NCBI RefSeq assembly: GCF_020382885.2
Contig: NC_058494.1
Coordinates: 13,844,001 to 13,908,000, forward strand
From: Scatophagus argus
Lineage: Eukaryota > Chordata > Actinopteri > Scatophagidae
Length of the DNA stretch: 64,000 nt
Direction: 5' to 3'
The notes under the pieces are model-generated. The model searched no databases, was not told the origin of the DNA, and was given only the letters and a program-made list of their open reading frames with translations. How positions within the stretch are numbered: position 1 is the first letter of the stretch; each line of letters opens with the position of its first letter. This document shows positions 1 to 14,709 of this stretch, piece by piece. Made by a program: the position numbers and the translations under genes.

Positions 1-52
1 TTCATGTACTTTATGTATACACTCATGCCTGCACATACAAACCGTCTTTTCA

Positions 53-54
<2 letters not shown>

Positions 55-102
<48 letters not shown>
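55..102. repeat. (CA)n microsatellite
   Basis: About 24 uninterrupted AC dinucleotides. Confidence 0.98.
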
Positions 103-105
<3 letters not shown>

Positions 106-1308
106 CTCACATGCACAGTGTGCTATATGGCCAAACTTGGCTTTGCAGCTTTTGGCAGGCGTCCAACTCTCTCCTGGTCTCCACTATCGCTTGCTAGCTG
201 ATGCAGTGTTTACATGAGCTGCCAGTCACAACCAAATCAAAAGCTTTTCCCTCTGAGCAAAGAACAGTTGGGGGCCGAGGAGGTATGCTGTAGTCGGTAT
301 GTTAATACTGATTTGACTATAGCATTTTTGAGGGCTGAATGTAGCCATTTGTATAAGTGCTGCTGCTCTGCCCTCTTGAAGCAAGGTCATGAAAACTGGT
401 CCTCTTCAGAGTGGAAATGCAAGAGTGCAAGAGTCTTGACACTCCTTGAAAGTTCTCTGGGCAGATTGCAGATACTTGATTTTTTTTACATAATCAAAAT
501 AGTAAACCACACAAAGAGGAAATTTTTCAGTGGCTTCAGTAATGTGCAAATTACTGAAGCCTTGTTGATTTGAGTAGTGTATTATTGATTATTGAATTAT
601 TTTGTGTCTTAATCCTTCTTACATCTGGTCTTGACAAAACAACCATTCATACTCAGAATGAACCCTGTGAACCTTCGGGTACGTAAGCCTGTTATAAGGT
701 TATGTAACATATTATGGTGGCTGCACCAGGCATTACATCACTGGTTAGATTACAGGGGATCAGGTCTACTCACACAACCTCTGCCCCACCACACACACAT
801 TGCTTCCCATTTTATAGCTCTATATAGTGTGGATTAAAGCTTGCACATGTGTTTGTTGAATTCTTCTCATTTGATGGAGAGAACAATAAACAGTGCTATT
901 AATGTTTTGTTTATGTTTCTGTTGTTGTGTTCTGTGTCAGAATCCAAAGTGACTATCAGATGTGTTTTTGGGAATCCTCTACCAATATATGTTTTGACAA
1001 ACTTTGGATGTGGGTTATTCTAACTTCAACTGATTATGGCCATAGGCTGAAGCTAAGCAAGGCACTAATATGGATTAACTATACAGCACAGTCAGATACG
1101 ATGGTCCAGTTGCCATGTGGCCAGTCAGTTATTGTGTGTGTGTGTAGTTTAGCTGAGGCTGTGTTAGTACAAGGATCATGTGTGGGGTGATTGTGATAAG
1201 GAGGTGAATTAGATTTAAAATTAGAATTAGTGACGAGACGTTAAGCGGGATGGGCTTACAGGATAAGCGCTGTTAGATGGTGGGGGATGTGTTCTTATAT
1301 AAAGACTA

Positions 1309-1309
<1 letters not shown>

Positions 1310-1343
<34 letters not shown>
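1310..1343. repeat. (CA)n microsatellite
   Basis: About 17 uninterrupted CA units. Confidence 0.97.
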
Positions 1344-1344
<1 letters not shown>

Positions 1345-4300
1345 AAATGCATAGCAAGATCAATAAATAGCTGAATGTCTCCAATGCCTGGTCTCCATGT
1401 GGACACACATATCTATAGCCAGATAACAAGAGAAAAGGGAAGGAGAAACAGGAAGAAATGGCTGAATGGGGCAGACAAATGAGGACAGACACCCACACAC
1501 ACATTCAAATGTTCAGTGTGTTGTGTTTTTATGACTTGTTGCTCTGTGGGTACACACATGATTTGTCTGTGATCCAAACTCTAAAAAGACTGTAGGCCTC
1601 TGTTGTCTGGCAAAAGCCTTGGTGTTGCCTGCTGTCTTCTTCCTGGACTGAGCGCTCTTTTCTAGGAACAGAGTCAGGATGGCAAATGATTATGAGAGGA
1701 AAATGTGTGTGTGTGTGTGTGTGTGCATATGAATATGCTGATCATAAACATACACCTCTGGTATATGTCACATAGACACACACACACATGCCCGTATTTA
1801 CCCTATGTGGCGGCAATGCAGTTCCCCAGTGAGTGCCTATACCACCAGACAGATGGTGGTCTGCTTTACTGTACATCTACATTCTGAATGGTTTATCTAC
1901 TTGTCTGTGTTGGTGCCATCATTCTCTGGTCCGGCCTCCAAGCTGTTCACAGCTTTTCTAGCTGCGAGGGTTACCACCATCGCCATTTGTTGGATTAGTT
2001 TGTTGACAATGTTTTTTGCAACAACTGACCTTTTCCTATACATGTTAAACTATCTGGCAATCTGTCTCCTCCTCAAGCACTAATGCTCTATTTTACTTTA
2101 TTAATACTTGTGTCGGTCTGTATGTGTGAGTGTGACGTTTGCGGTCTTGGAACCCATCGACTATCATCTGATGACGATTTAAACTTCTGGGAGCAACGGC
2201 CTATATATCAGGATCAGTGGATATCAAGATAATAGATATCCAGGCAAAGACTTCCTCTTCTATGCACCGTTCATTGTTTACATTCTGATTAGAAACCTGA
2301 GACACGAGATTGGACTTGAGACAACATGTCTCTCTTTAAACTGATATTTGCATATGCATATACATTAATAATAAAAAAATCAAATACAAAGCTGAATTGT
2401 CTTCTGGCCAATGGCCAATGGGTTCTGAGCATGTGTTTTGGCCAATGCGTCCATCTCTTTTGTTGTCCACATGGACCACTCACACTTGATTTGTCAGTAC
2501 TACTGACTTTGCATTGATATACAGATATCTCTTTATGGAAATTTTCATGTGTGTACATTAGATGCAGTGTGAACATGTTCCTACATGTGCCTGTTAATGT
2601 TTATGAAGTCAACATCACTATTCATCTCATTTACATATGTCTTTTTTGGGATTTTGTTTGTAAATATTTTATCATTTTGCCCTGTTTAATAATGGTATTT
2701 ATTCTGTCACCTGTGTTTGGGTGACACAGTTAGAAGGAATTTCCTGGTTGAATGTTTTGCTGAGGGTCCTCCAGCCAGATGTTGATTCATGGGCTACAGA
2801 ACCACGGCCGCGTTTTGTTCATTTTCTCCACATCCATGCACACACGACATTCCCCCATTTTGCCTGAGCTGAATTAAAGATAAAGTCCAAAGGCACACAG
2901 ACACTCAAGCACTTCCTTGCAGGGTTACGCACTGGTGATGTTGGGTTGACTTCAGGCTGACCGTCGCGCCTGGCTCCAGCTCCCTCACATGACCTCACCC
3001 AAATGCCCTCACCAGGCCACACAATAGACAAAGAATGCCTCAAGAGTGTGCGAGTGTGCTTATGCAAAAGTGTGTCAACATTATCAAGTGACATGTTGTG
3101 TCTTTTTAAGCATATATTTGGGTTCCCATGTAAATGGAAAGGTCTGAAAAAATATAGAATTTTATTTTATCTTGATACATACGGAAAGAAGAAAAGAGGA
3201 TATGGAAAAATATTTGTAAACTATACCAAATCTAGACATCCAGGACCAAATGACCTTGAAAGAAAATGCAGTAATGTCTTTGAACTGTACATATAGCATC
3301 ACAAATACCAAATATTAAGGTTGTTTGAACATTTAGGAGTTATGCAGTAATGTAACTTTCAAAAATAGATAAAATATTTTCTTTATAAGGAAATTATGTG
3401 AAATTTTGAAATGGACAATGTGCAGGAACCCTATTATATTGTTTTTTTTTTTGTGTGATTGAAGTGTGTGCACAATGAACCAGACTTGACAAGATGGCAG
3501 TTCAGCTCTTGACCTGCCACTCAAGGGCACAAGTTCACAATGTGCCTTTTTTGCCATTTACCTGCCCAGACTTCTCCTCTGCCTTGCTTCCTATATTCCG
3601 CTGCCCCTCCACATTCTTCCTTCAGGATCTTCAGTCCTCATTCTGTGTAGAAACACTCAAACGCACACAGACACACCAACAAACTGATCCAAATGCACGA
3701 CACATATTGACATGGCACAAAATGAGCGATCATCAACCCTTGTCAACCTCATCAAACTTTGCTTTCGTTGGCTCATACGATCTGACTTGGTGGCTGTGAT
3801 TGGCCAGTGTGTGTCCACACCCCAGTGTACACACAAACACACTTGCGCATGCACACATAAGCACATTCAAACACACTGTTTGCTCTACTTCCTGCTTTGA
3901 GCTGTCTGGCTGGCATCATCTTTAGCTGCAGTGCCAAAGGGTTAAAGGTGACCACCGCTTGGCAGCACTAGCTCCATGTCTTTCCGCTCCTCTGTGGGAA
4001 TGTGTGTGTATATGTGAGTGTGTGTTGTCAATGTGACAGCGTGACCTCTTTGATCAAGTTTGCTCTCCTGGAGTTTTCCTCCATGTATATACACAATATG
4101 ATAAACCTTTATGTCCTTCACTGTTTTCACTCTCCTCCTCTCCTTGCCAACAGCTCCTTTCCTTCTCTCCTGCTAGCATCTCCGCTCCTCCTTTTCTTTT
4201 GATTTCCCCCATCCACCTCCCACAGCCCTCTTACTTTCTGCCTCCCACCCTCCCTCTGTCCTCTTGGCACAGATTGACAGGATTGAGTCACTTGGATTGT

Positions 4301-6884
4301 TCCTACTTCCCAGTGAGACACATATTGTGTCAGTGTCCAGCCCACTGAGTGTTGCACTGTATGTGTACAACCCAGCAGAGAGCAATAGTGTCTAATACCT
4401 ACTGTATATAACTGCCTGTGTCACTGTGTACACAACACTGAAATTACACTGTTGCAATGAAATATAGGTCTTAATTTTTATTATGTAGATTTTTTTTTCC
4501 AGCAGAAAATAATTTTGATTATAGCTTTTGTGGATTCCCAACAGAACAGTCATTATTTTCAAATGCATTCAAATGGGATGGATTCTTTCTTTACTTTCAT
4601 CATTGCATTTCTCATGAGCACAGAACTTAAGAGATCCTCTGTAATTGGGTCTCTTGCTTTCCAGCGCAGCACATTCACCCAGCTGACTTTTTGACGTATT
4701 GTTATGTTCATAAAGTGGCACATTTGCTCTGAATTTTCATTGAAGTGTTCCTCAGGAGAAAAAGACTTGGCTGCAGCAAGAATGTTTGTTATCACTGTTA
4801 TCTCAGTGGTGCTTTTGGAGGAGTTGGCAACCTTGCTCAGTATCACTTTGTGGGTGTGTGTGCTTTTGTGTGTGTCTGTGTTGAGGATGTTTTCTCACTC
4901 TTATCGATGTGTCCTTGGCTGTGCAAGTGCTCCGGCGTTCTACTAGTATAATTTACTTTCTTTTATGTGTCTTGTAAAGAAATTTGCCGAGCTTTTGAGA
5001 TAAACTTGAGGAAGAGAGTGCCAGTATAATAGACATGTAAAAATAACACTCAAAAACAAAAATACTGTCAAAAAGGGAAGGACTTGGGCATAAAGCAGGT
5101 GGTGTAAGTTAAATAAATAAATAAATTTAACTGAATGCTGTGTTTTAATGAGACAGATTAATAAAGCGTAAATATGAAGAGTAATACAGGAAGAGAGAGT
5201 AATAGAGAGAAAGACAGGTCCAATGCAGAGGCTTACCTTAAAGCACCCCTCTGCTGGCCAGACAGGAAGTGTGTGTAACAGCCTCAGCACAAAGACCCAC
5301 AGTGTGTATCTGGGCCAGCAGGAAGAGGGACCGAAGGAGGAGAAATTTCAAGTCTCAACACAGGCTTTTCCCTCACTCTCCAGCTCTATATTCAGTTCTG
5401 TACCACGCTTTCTCTGTGACATATCCAAGTTTTCTTTGTGCAAAGTTGCACTTAACTGTTCTGCATTGTACTGGTTTACTTCACTCCACTCTGTCTTATA
5501 TTGATCTGTAGTAGATGGTGTAGATACTGCAAAGCTTAACCTATAGTAAAACACCGCTGTACAGTGTCACATTACTGCACAGTTTTGTAATCTTCAGTCT
5601 TGTTTTCATACATTCTCCCAGACTCCCTTGGAATTTATTTTTTCTCTGCTTTCTTTCGGAAAGTTTTCTCATTCTTTTTTGCTGTTCTCTTATGCCGCAA
5701 ATGCTTTCTCTCACAGTGCTGTTTCTTTCCTTCTTTCTTTTTCCTTTTATTCATTTTCTGACCATGTTCTGTTCCCTTGCAAATCGTTATTCCCTGGGAT
5801 TGCATATCTGTTTGTCTCTTCACTTTCTGATAGGTTTGCTCGTCTCTAACAGCCTCTTTGTCTAACAGCCCTTAGCTCCTGATGCTGGAGAGCGTAAGGC
5901 ATTTTAATTTGAAACACTTTATTTGAACGCGATAGTATGTATGCACCCTGTCTGTTGGATCCTGCTATCTAAGGGCAAAACGCAGGAGGGATAAGCTCCT
6001 ACTCACATCTCAATAATATTCACAGCTCTGTATTTCACTTTGATTTTATTCACATCACATCTCTCTCCCTTTTCATCTCTTTGTCTGCCTTTCTCTCCAT
6101 TCCGGGCCTGTTTCTCCCTACAGTCTAGAGAGTGAAGTCTGAGCTCGCTGAGACGCCTGGCCCAAGGCCTTGTTGCTTTATTTGCATTTCACCATGCTCA
6201 CTGTGTGCCAGGAAAATGCCACCTGGTGGTGATAACCCCCAAACGCAGCCACGCATTCACTGTCTGTTTGCTTGTGTTTTGTGAGAGCCGAGTAGGTAGT
6301 GGTGAGAGTAAAGTGTGGCCCCACTGCCCCCCCTTCTTCCTCCTTCCTCTGCCCCCCCGCTGCCCCCCCCAGTTGTTCCCCTTCTCTTTCCCTTTCCGGC
6401 CTTTGTGCAGCTGTATTTATTTGGGCTGGAGCAGGGCTATGCAGAGACACTGGTCCTGACCACACTTGGGCCCCCGCCCCGGTTGACGCCTTTAAGCTGA
6501 GTAGAGATGGAGGTTGACAGGGTAATAATGCTGGTGTCAACACCACTTACAGGACAGTTATATCAGTATCAGCTCAGCAGGGGGACGTTCACACTCTGTT
6601 AGGCTGGGTCGTGAACCGTGCTGGGGGCCCCCAGCCTCAGCCACACACACACGCACACACACACATTTTAATCGGGCCTCTGCTAATGAAACAGTTTAGA
6701 CATACATGATTGCGGTGCTTTTCTTTTAATTATATTCATGTTCACATAGTTAAATGTAAGTGTTACATATTATACTAATTTTTGTATGAGATCTGTAAAA
6801 TTCAAACTGAATCCACTCAGATGGATACAGTTCACATCAGAGTATTGTGTGCGTTCTCTCCCTGACACGTGTCAGCAGGAAGAG

Positions 6885-6888
<4 letters not shown>

Positions 6889-6917
<29 letters not shown>
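6889..6917. repeat. (GT)n microsatellite
   Basis: A GT run of about 14 units within the large nfix intron. Confidence 0.95.
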
Positions 6918-6920
<3 letters not shown>

Positions 6921-9900
6921 AGACTGTGTGTCTTCTTGTGATTCTTGCTCCTGTAGCCCTAGCGCTCCTTCAGGACTTTGACTGGCTGTTCAGAAGCAAG
7001 CCTTGACAGCAGGACTCCACAGCACAGATTCCCATTTCTACTCAATGATTTTTATTAATTACCAGTACTGTATTTGAGGCTTCTCTGAATCATCTATATT
7101 ATTGCTTAACTAAGTGTTTTAGATACCTAAAGAAATTCCAACATATACAATACGTGGTAGGGTTTTGTCTTCTTTGACATGGAACTCCTGAATGAAGTCC
7201 AGGTTTGCATTTTTGCATTTTTCTCTCTGTCTCTGGATACACTTGGATACGCGGATTACGAACGCAGTGGTCCAGATGGATGGTTTCAAGTTTATTCCTA
7301 TACATCTATCTTCGCACAAATTCAAGCTATCCCTCCTTTAAAAATTATCATGTGTCAAATGTATATAGAAGTTAAGAAAGAGACAATACAATACATGGAT
7401 ATGCTTACTTCAGACAGTCAGGTCAAAATGACTGAGTGACAGTCGAAAAATGTATCACGATAAAATAGTTCATTTCAGTCAATATTGATAATTATTGATA
7501 AATTTTGATGACTAATTTTTTAATTAAATTTAAGAGTGTACAGACTTGCAAATTTGTTGTCTGTTTTCATAGTGATTTTCTAAATTACGTTAATTATGTT
7601 AATTCTGCCTGTAATACAATCCCTAGAAACTATCTTTGCATGATTATGAAATTACTAAATGCTAACTTACATACTTACTTACTTAATAGCTGAATGCAAA
7701 TGGGAAAAAGTGAAAACATTGCAGCCAAGTCCAAGTCCAGTAGCTTTCATTATATTTGCCTAGACTCCATAGACCTGCCATACTGGCGAGCTAGTCCTTG
7801 CATAGCCAAATTAATCTCCATACATTTTTGGTGCTGTGCCGACCTGTCCTGTCCTACAATTTCCACACCGTCTGCACTGTGTTTGGCCATGACACATATA
7901 ATGCATCCTCCTTTGCAGAGGATGACAGACTCGACTCATTTAGTCAGCTTTGCAGGTTTTTTTTTAGCATAATAAAGATAACTGACTGCCTTTTTGAGCT
8001 ATAATAACAATTACTCATTCACTGCCATAGCTGTGAATGTTAGCATTGCTAATTTGTTGTCATCTGTGCCCTCAGAGTCAAGTGTGACCTCTGCCTTCTC
8101 TCTTAACCTTTTGAGCAGAAGCAATCACTCACGCAGATCATTTGGTGTCACTTTTGCCCACACTTTGCAGTTTGCTTGCATCATGATCGCGGAGCTTCTC
8201 AGATCCAGTCAGATATTACACATAATGTTAAACCGTGGTAAAAGAAACGGATCTAACCCGGGTCTACCTGACCTTACAACACGTAGATCCAAACCCATAC
8301 AGCTTTCACTATTGTGCGTATTTAACGCATTTAAGTGAAACTACCCAACTTTTTATGGAACAGTTTACTTATTGCTGTTCAGTAAGTGTCTATCACTGAT
8401 ATATATTGCTGTCATTTTGTCAACCAGGCCCAAACATGAGTTAAGCCTTTAAGCTTTAAGATTTTTATCCAGAGTGGCAAGAGTTTTAAACATTTAAACT
8501 TTTGATTAAAAAAAATGTGCCACCACAAATATAAGATAAGAAAAGATAAGAGTGGGTGGGGGGTGTTGGGTTGCAATCACAATCTCAAAATAATCACAGT
8601 ATAATTTTTTTTTTTTGCATCTCATTCACCTTCAATATACATAGAATAAGCTGACAAGCCCTTAAATACCAGCTTTCTTAACATAATGCATTATTTTTAC
8701 CTCCTCTGATTCAAGGAAACAAGCCATGGCACATATGCGGATAATATGTGCATGATTCATTTGCAGCTCAATGCAGCAAAAATGTTAAGCCTTGATAAAC
8801 TGCTTTTAACTGCTTTTTGTGTCAAATGTATATGCAAGTTAATAAAATGAAACTGATCTAGTGGTGGGCGTTGAGCATCAAACTTAAATTCTGAACAATG
8901 TTGATGTCATGGCAACAGACACCCTGAAGTAGAAGAACCCAATGAGTAATGTAACCCAATGTACAAAAACAGGATTTTATACAAACATGAAACCAGGCTG
9001 AATTCATACACACATGAGAGTCAGTCCACACATCTTGACTTAAGTTCATAACTCGCAGGGCTGGGCATTTTACACCCTTGATATGCTGATCATATCCGTT
9101 CAGATTTAAATCTTTCAGCTGCTTTTATTTGCCTTTTATACCTCGGTTATGAAGGACTTTAAAATGGTGTAATTGGTATACATTTGTTTTTTGTTCTTAC
9201 TGTTGGAATTTCAGAAAATTGATTCTTATAGGCCACTGGGTAGGCTAATTTAATATAATCTACTCCATTTGGGAATATTACCTCTAGGCCTACATCCTAA
9301 TAATTAGCCTAGCTTATATTGTAGCAGCTTGGGAATACCCTGGTGACTTTACAAAGCCAATATCTTTGGATAAAACGTGTCTCAAGAAACAGTTGGGGAC
9401 CACATTTTAGGAGGCCCATATAACCCACTGTTGGGTCCTAACCCAAGAAAGGAGGAACGTTACAGAAAACTGTGTAGCTGTGTCACACAGGTCCTCAGTA
9501 ATCTGCTCTGATGGTGCCAAGAGGTGATGCTGGGGTGAGGATAAGAGGATGAATGGAGAGAGGGAGAAACAATGGGAAGGAGTGAAGGCGATAAAGAAGG
9601 AGGGGGGTATGTGTGGGCATGTAGCCAGCCACATAGCCCCCCCCAAACCTCCACTCGGTACCCTTCCCTCTCACAATCACCCACTCCACCCTTTTCCTGC
9701 GAGTTCATGCATACTCTAGAACCATAACCCCCTCCCTTTACATCTCCCACTTTCTTTTGCTCCGTTCCTTGTCCTCCATGCTCCCAACGTCCTCTCCCTC
9801 CATCCTTAGCCCTCGCTTTCTCCTCCCCTCTTCCTCCTCCTCCTCCTCCTTGTCCTCCTCCTACCCTCCATCTATCGCTTTCTTTCCATCCCTCCCCTCA

Positions 9901-10032
9901 TCTCTCAGCATCCCTCTCTCCTGGGTCTTCTTGCCGTGGTGTGGTGCTGTTGGCAGAGCGTGGGCGCAGGCGGCACACAGACGGGAGCACAGATGGGCAG
10001 CAAGCTGCGCAGGGCGGCCAGGCACACCTGCT

Positions 10033-10033
<1 letters not shown>

Positions 10034-10073
<40 letters not shown>
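10034..10073. repeat. (CA)n microsatellite
   Basis: About 20 uninterrupted CA units. Confidence 0.97.
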
Positions 10074-10076
<3 letters not shown>

Positions 10077-13000
10077 CCCTACTCTGCCACCTCGCCACAC
10101 AGCCTGCCTGCCTGGCGCAGTGATACATGGACACAAACACAAATACGCACAGACACACGTGCATACATACAGTACATACATACTTACATACATTCATTTG
10201 CAGCAAATACATGCATACAATACAAACGTCCATGCACATAGATTTGTATGTGTATTTGTAGTGGATACACTCTGCAAACAGTGATTTCTATACACAAGCA
10301 AAACCTCATTTCACCATAGAACATTTTGGTTTCTTCTGACATTTTAATTCTCTTATGAATCTTTAAGATTTCAAGTTTCACTTCCAAGTTTTTGCTTTGA
10401 ACAGAGTAGACATTTGAAAAGGTCACATTCACACTTCTGGTGCACCACATGGGGATCTGGTTAGCACTTTTTGGACAAAAGCATTACTGCACTCACACAC
10501 ACAAACACACATGAATACACTTAACAGTAGCAGTAATAAAGACTTCTTAGCACTGAAACAGAAATATACCCTCATATGACACAGACTTAAATAATTAAAA
10601 AATAAAGCAGAGAAAAAAATATATAAATAAATAAAGAAAAAAATAATAAAATAACATCCAATAAAAGAGCTGAGTGAACATCTGTGTGGGATAGCCAGGG
10701 GGATTAGGAGGGTTTGGAACATTTTAAGCGCATTAAGGATTAAAAAAAGGTCAGAATGTTTAGCAACATACCGATAAACCTCTTAAGCGAAACCCAATTG
10801 GGAGGCTGTACCACGTTATCCTGTGTTTTGGGGAGGAGAAGAGAGGAGAGGAGAGGGGGAGAGTAGGGTTGACATTTGTTCCAACAAGGAGGGGAATCTC
10901 TGTGAACCAACAGTCTGCGCACATACATGCAATTACACACATATCCTGCACATATGGACACACACTGGTTTGATGTGGCTACAGAGTACATTAGCTCACA
11001 TGTTGGTTTGTATGTTGATTTTAGGAGTGAGCTTGTCTGTACTGCACAGAACTCACAAATGACCAGTATTGTTTATGCATCTGTCAAGCAGTGGTGTCCC
11101 ACTGCAGAGCCCACGTGTCACTTCCTCTCAGTTATTCCGACCTTGACATTTACTATGATGTTATCCCAAATTTACTATGATCAACTTGGAGGCAACACAA
11201 TTTGAGTATTTTCAGTTTTGTATGTTACGGTACTGTGCAAGGTACTTTTAGGTGTTCATGTTTCAATGTGTTTTTAATCTGGGCTTTTTTCAACTGAGCT
11301 TTAGTTGTGCCTGACCCCTATGACCAGTCGGTCAACAGTACAATCCAACAGTTCACTGAGCCAAAACCTAATTAATCGGCAACTGGTAGATGGAGGGTGG
11401 GTTTGTTGATTGGAGGAACGAATAATGGACAGATCACCAGTCTGTGATTTGTTCATTTTTAACGGGGGGTGGATGGTATAAATCCTCACTGGACATAATA
11501 TTAGCCCTATTATAAAAATTATATAGAATATTATGGGCATATTGTTGTGTCTCTGTGATCTGCTCTTCTGCAACTGACTATGTAGGCTAATGTAGTACAG
11601 AAACGAGTTTTATTTATAGTTAAATGTTACAGAGAATGTTATAGAGTTAAGGCGAAACTGGCAGAAGTTGGGGGCTTAGAGGAAAAAGGCACAATTAAAA
11701 ATGCATCTGCTGCTTCAGCACCATGGACAGCACCATTTATTAATACACAGCGCAATTAGGCTACTGATATTTCAGAGCCGTGAACAAACCCATATATTCA
11801 AACTTGCACAAACTTGAGTCAATAAAGGATCAAGGAGTCAGAAAGACTAGACTAACATATTCAGCTAAAAATCAGAGATGGGATGGCAGGTTGACAAGGG
11901 AGAGTGCATTTTTGATCATTCTTCTCTTAAAGACGATAGCATTTAACCCCACCCCTCTTCAAATTGCCTACCAAGACAGACAGAACAGGGATCAAAAGTG
12001 TAGCTTATAATCAGAGGGTAAATAGTAGAATGATGAAGAGGATGAATGGACGGACATGTGGAGGAGGGATGACAATGATTAGTTGGGTAGTTTGGGGATG
12101 GAGGTGTTCATAGAGTGGAAAACCAGACCAGGATGTCACATTTGACATGTGCTGGATGTCAGAGAGATGATCAGATTTTACCCACACAGTGAAAGATGCA
12201 TTCGTTCAGTGCTGTTTGAGAAGACCTTTATGACCCTAGTTATGTTGATCGTGGTGAGGGTCGTGAGATTTACCCTGGAGCCTGCAAGGGAAATTCTGCA
12301 ATCAGCAACCAATGGCAGCAGCCATCATCATTCTGCGCCCACAAAGAACAGCTACAAACTCGTCACAACAAGTCTCATCATGTGCTAAAGGTTTAATATG
12401 TTAGCAAACTTTTAGGCATCTTTCTTGCGACATCTCATTTAAGGTGCCGTATAGGTACGGTAACCTATCAAATATCCCCATCTTTTCATCCTCCTGTTAC
12501 TGGATCAGGCACTCATTTACTTTGGCTCCAGAATACACAACAAGATTCAGTTGTGAAAATGCAGGAAATTTATTTCTGATTATTTGTTGAAAATTGCTTA
12601 GAAATACATGGATACATGCGTAATGTTTCTGGTTAGTTTCACCGTGGTAAAATCAATTGATTGAATTGAGTATAAAGCATAATTGTTAATTGGTATTGCA
12701 CATCCAATTTTAAAATCTGACTTGAATATTTTCAAATAAGTTGGCAGGGAGTTTCTGCTCTTGATTGTAGCTCCCCATTGTCCCTGTTAACTGTTAGATC
12801 AAGATTGCCTCATGCACTGAACCATATGGAATCAAGTGGGACTGGGGCTTCAAGATTTATAAAACCAGCTGAAACAGGTAGGGATGACATATGCACCAAA
12901 TCAGGCTCTAAGGACAAAAGCTTTCTATGGAGAGAAAGCCCTTTGGTGTGATTTTTACTGTGGTTATTTGGTTTTATTTACAATGACTGTCAGACATATT

Positions 13001-14676
13001 TGGTCATCCAAAAATAAGCACATCTTTAACAGTCCTAAATATGCTCTTATGCACACATTATCACGTCACACTGTACGCTTTTTATCTGTGTAGTTTTTCT
13101 GTTTTTAAATTTGCTGGTTTGAGGGGGCTGCAGCGTAGACTGAAAGGTTCGAGGTTAGAGATGGGGTTGCTGTTGGTGAAGGGGGTGGGGGGCTGCAGGA
13201 CTATGATTGGGGTTGCTGAAGGGAGGGCTTTGGGGGGCTGCGGTGGGAAGATAAGGGGCTGGATGTGTGGTTAGGAGGCTGAGAGGGGGGAAAAGGGGGT
13301 TGCGGCTGCTGTTGTAGGCTGCAGCTGGCAGGGCTGTGATAACCAGCAACTAGACTTCCTCTGACTTACCTCCCTCTCCTTCTGTCCTCCTCACTTCTAT
13401 ACCCAGCTATATGATGCACTGTTGAACTCAGCAGTGGCACTGATTTCCAATGAATGGTGTTGTGCTGCATTGAAACCACAGTGTTAGATGGCTAAGGAGC
13501 CTGATCACAGCAACCTAGAGCCCGAATTCTTGAAAGCTGCATTATCTAGATAGGTCATCTTATTGTACAGTGTCCAGGAGAGCTTTTCAGGAGTTGAATG
13601 ACCTCTTTCTCTGTAGTCATGCATATTAACAAATGTCTTCTCTTAGAATGAAAAAGAATTTAGAAAGAAAAAATAGGATTCCTGCTATCAGCTGTAAATC
13701 TACCACATGTATCCTTCTGTCTTCCTGATGAGTTGATGTTCGAAGCCTCAGGGTGATGTTGAAGGCAGCTATCGGTGTCCCTACCACCGCAGATATCTGA
13801 CGGCCTCTTATCTACTCTGAGCCTCAGTTTTCACTCTTGGTCTTTCACACCTCGGTAACAGCATAACATGATGGGGTCATGACAGGCCTACAATAGTCGA
13901 TTAAAGAAACATTGAGAACAGGGTTTCCAAGTGTAGGGTTTTTCCAAAATGTGATATGTCCGCATTGAAAAACAATTGTTCTCTGTTACTTAGTAAAATG
14001 TACAGTACATGATATCTTAGTAGGGGATATTATTGTATTCTAAACCAAGGCCTCCAAATAGGGATATAGTGAGATAGCAGTGCTGTGGTGTCAGTTACAT
14101 GGTTCTCCATAGTGTCAATCCAGTATTGTAGGATGGCCCAAAACCTGTTCTTTTAGTTCAAAAAATATAACCTCAAATCATTTCGGTCTCCTTTATATTG
14201 CAGAATTTTGTACACAGCAGAAAAGCAGGCTTTGCTCAATTCACTTTGAAACTTCTTAACTGTACCTTGAAATTCCATCTGTGTATATTCCCTTGTAGTC
14301 TTGGGAAGGTTTGTGGCAGCAAAGCACACCTTTACACATTGGGCACATATCACATATCGCTCAGGCATACTGTACATACAGCGAGGTGACTGTGTATGGT
14401 GTGAGAAACAGAGTGTTTACAATATTGTAGAGCCCTGTGGTGAAATACTACACGACGGTAAAAAGTCCAGTGAAGTCAGGTTGTTTTTTTCAACAGCTTT
14501 CATTGGCCATCATATATGTTTACTCTCAGTGTGTACCTCAATGTTTGTCCATGTATGAGTGTGTGTGTGTGTGTGTGTGTTTGAATGTGTCTGGGTGCGT
14601 GCACAGCGGGGGCGCAGCCTCGTATGTTTGGAGTGAGTGCCGTCAGTTAGCTGGAATGTGGCGCTACCGCCAATGT

Positions 14677-14709
14677 TAAGATGGCTGCCAAGCTCTAAGA
14701 TGGCTGCCA
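14677..14709 (+). promoter_or_regulatory. paired YY1-like sites in the nfix intron
   Basis: TAAGATGGCTGCCA occurs twice, at 14677-14690 and 14696-14709, 19 bases apart. AAGATGGC(G/T)GC is the YY1 core. A single related site, AAAATGGCTGCCAT, lies at 25420-25433. Function is inferred from motif only. Confidence 0.4.

Noticed and set aside
6178-6546. 122-codon minus-strand frame in the large intron
   Set aside because: Composition follows a C-rich tract; no recognisable protein and no splice partners.
7694-8338. Overlapping open frames of about 90-115 codons in the large nfix intron
   Set aside because: No similarity I can recognise to a gene or transposase, and no splice context.
9757-10284. 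175-codon open frame with His/Thr repeats
   Set aside because: It is driven by a polypyrimidine tract and a (CA)n microsatellite; no domain or splice context.
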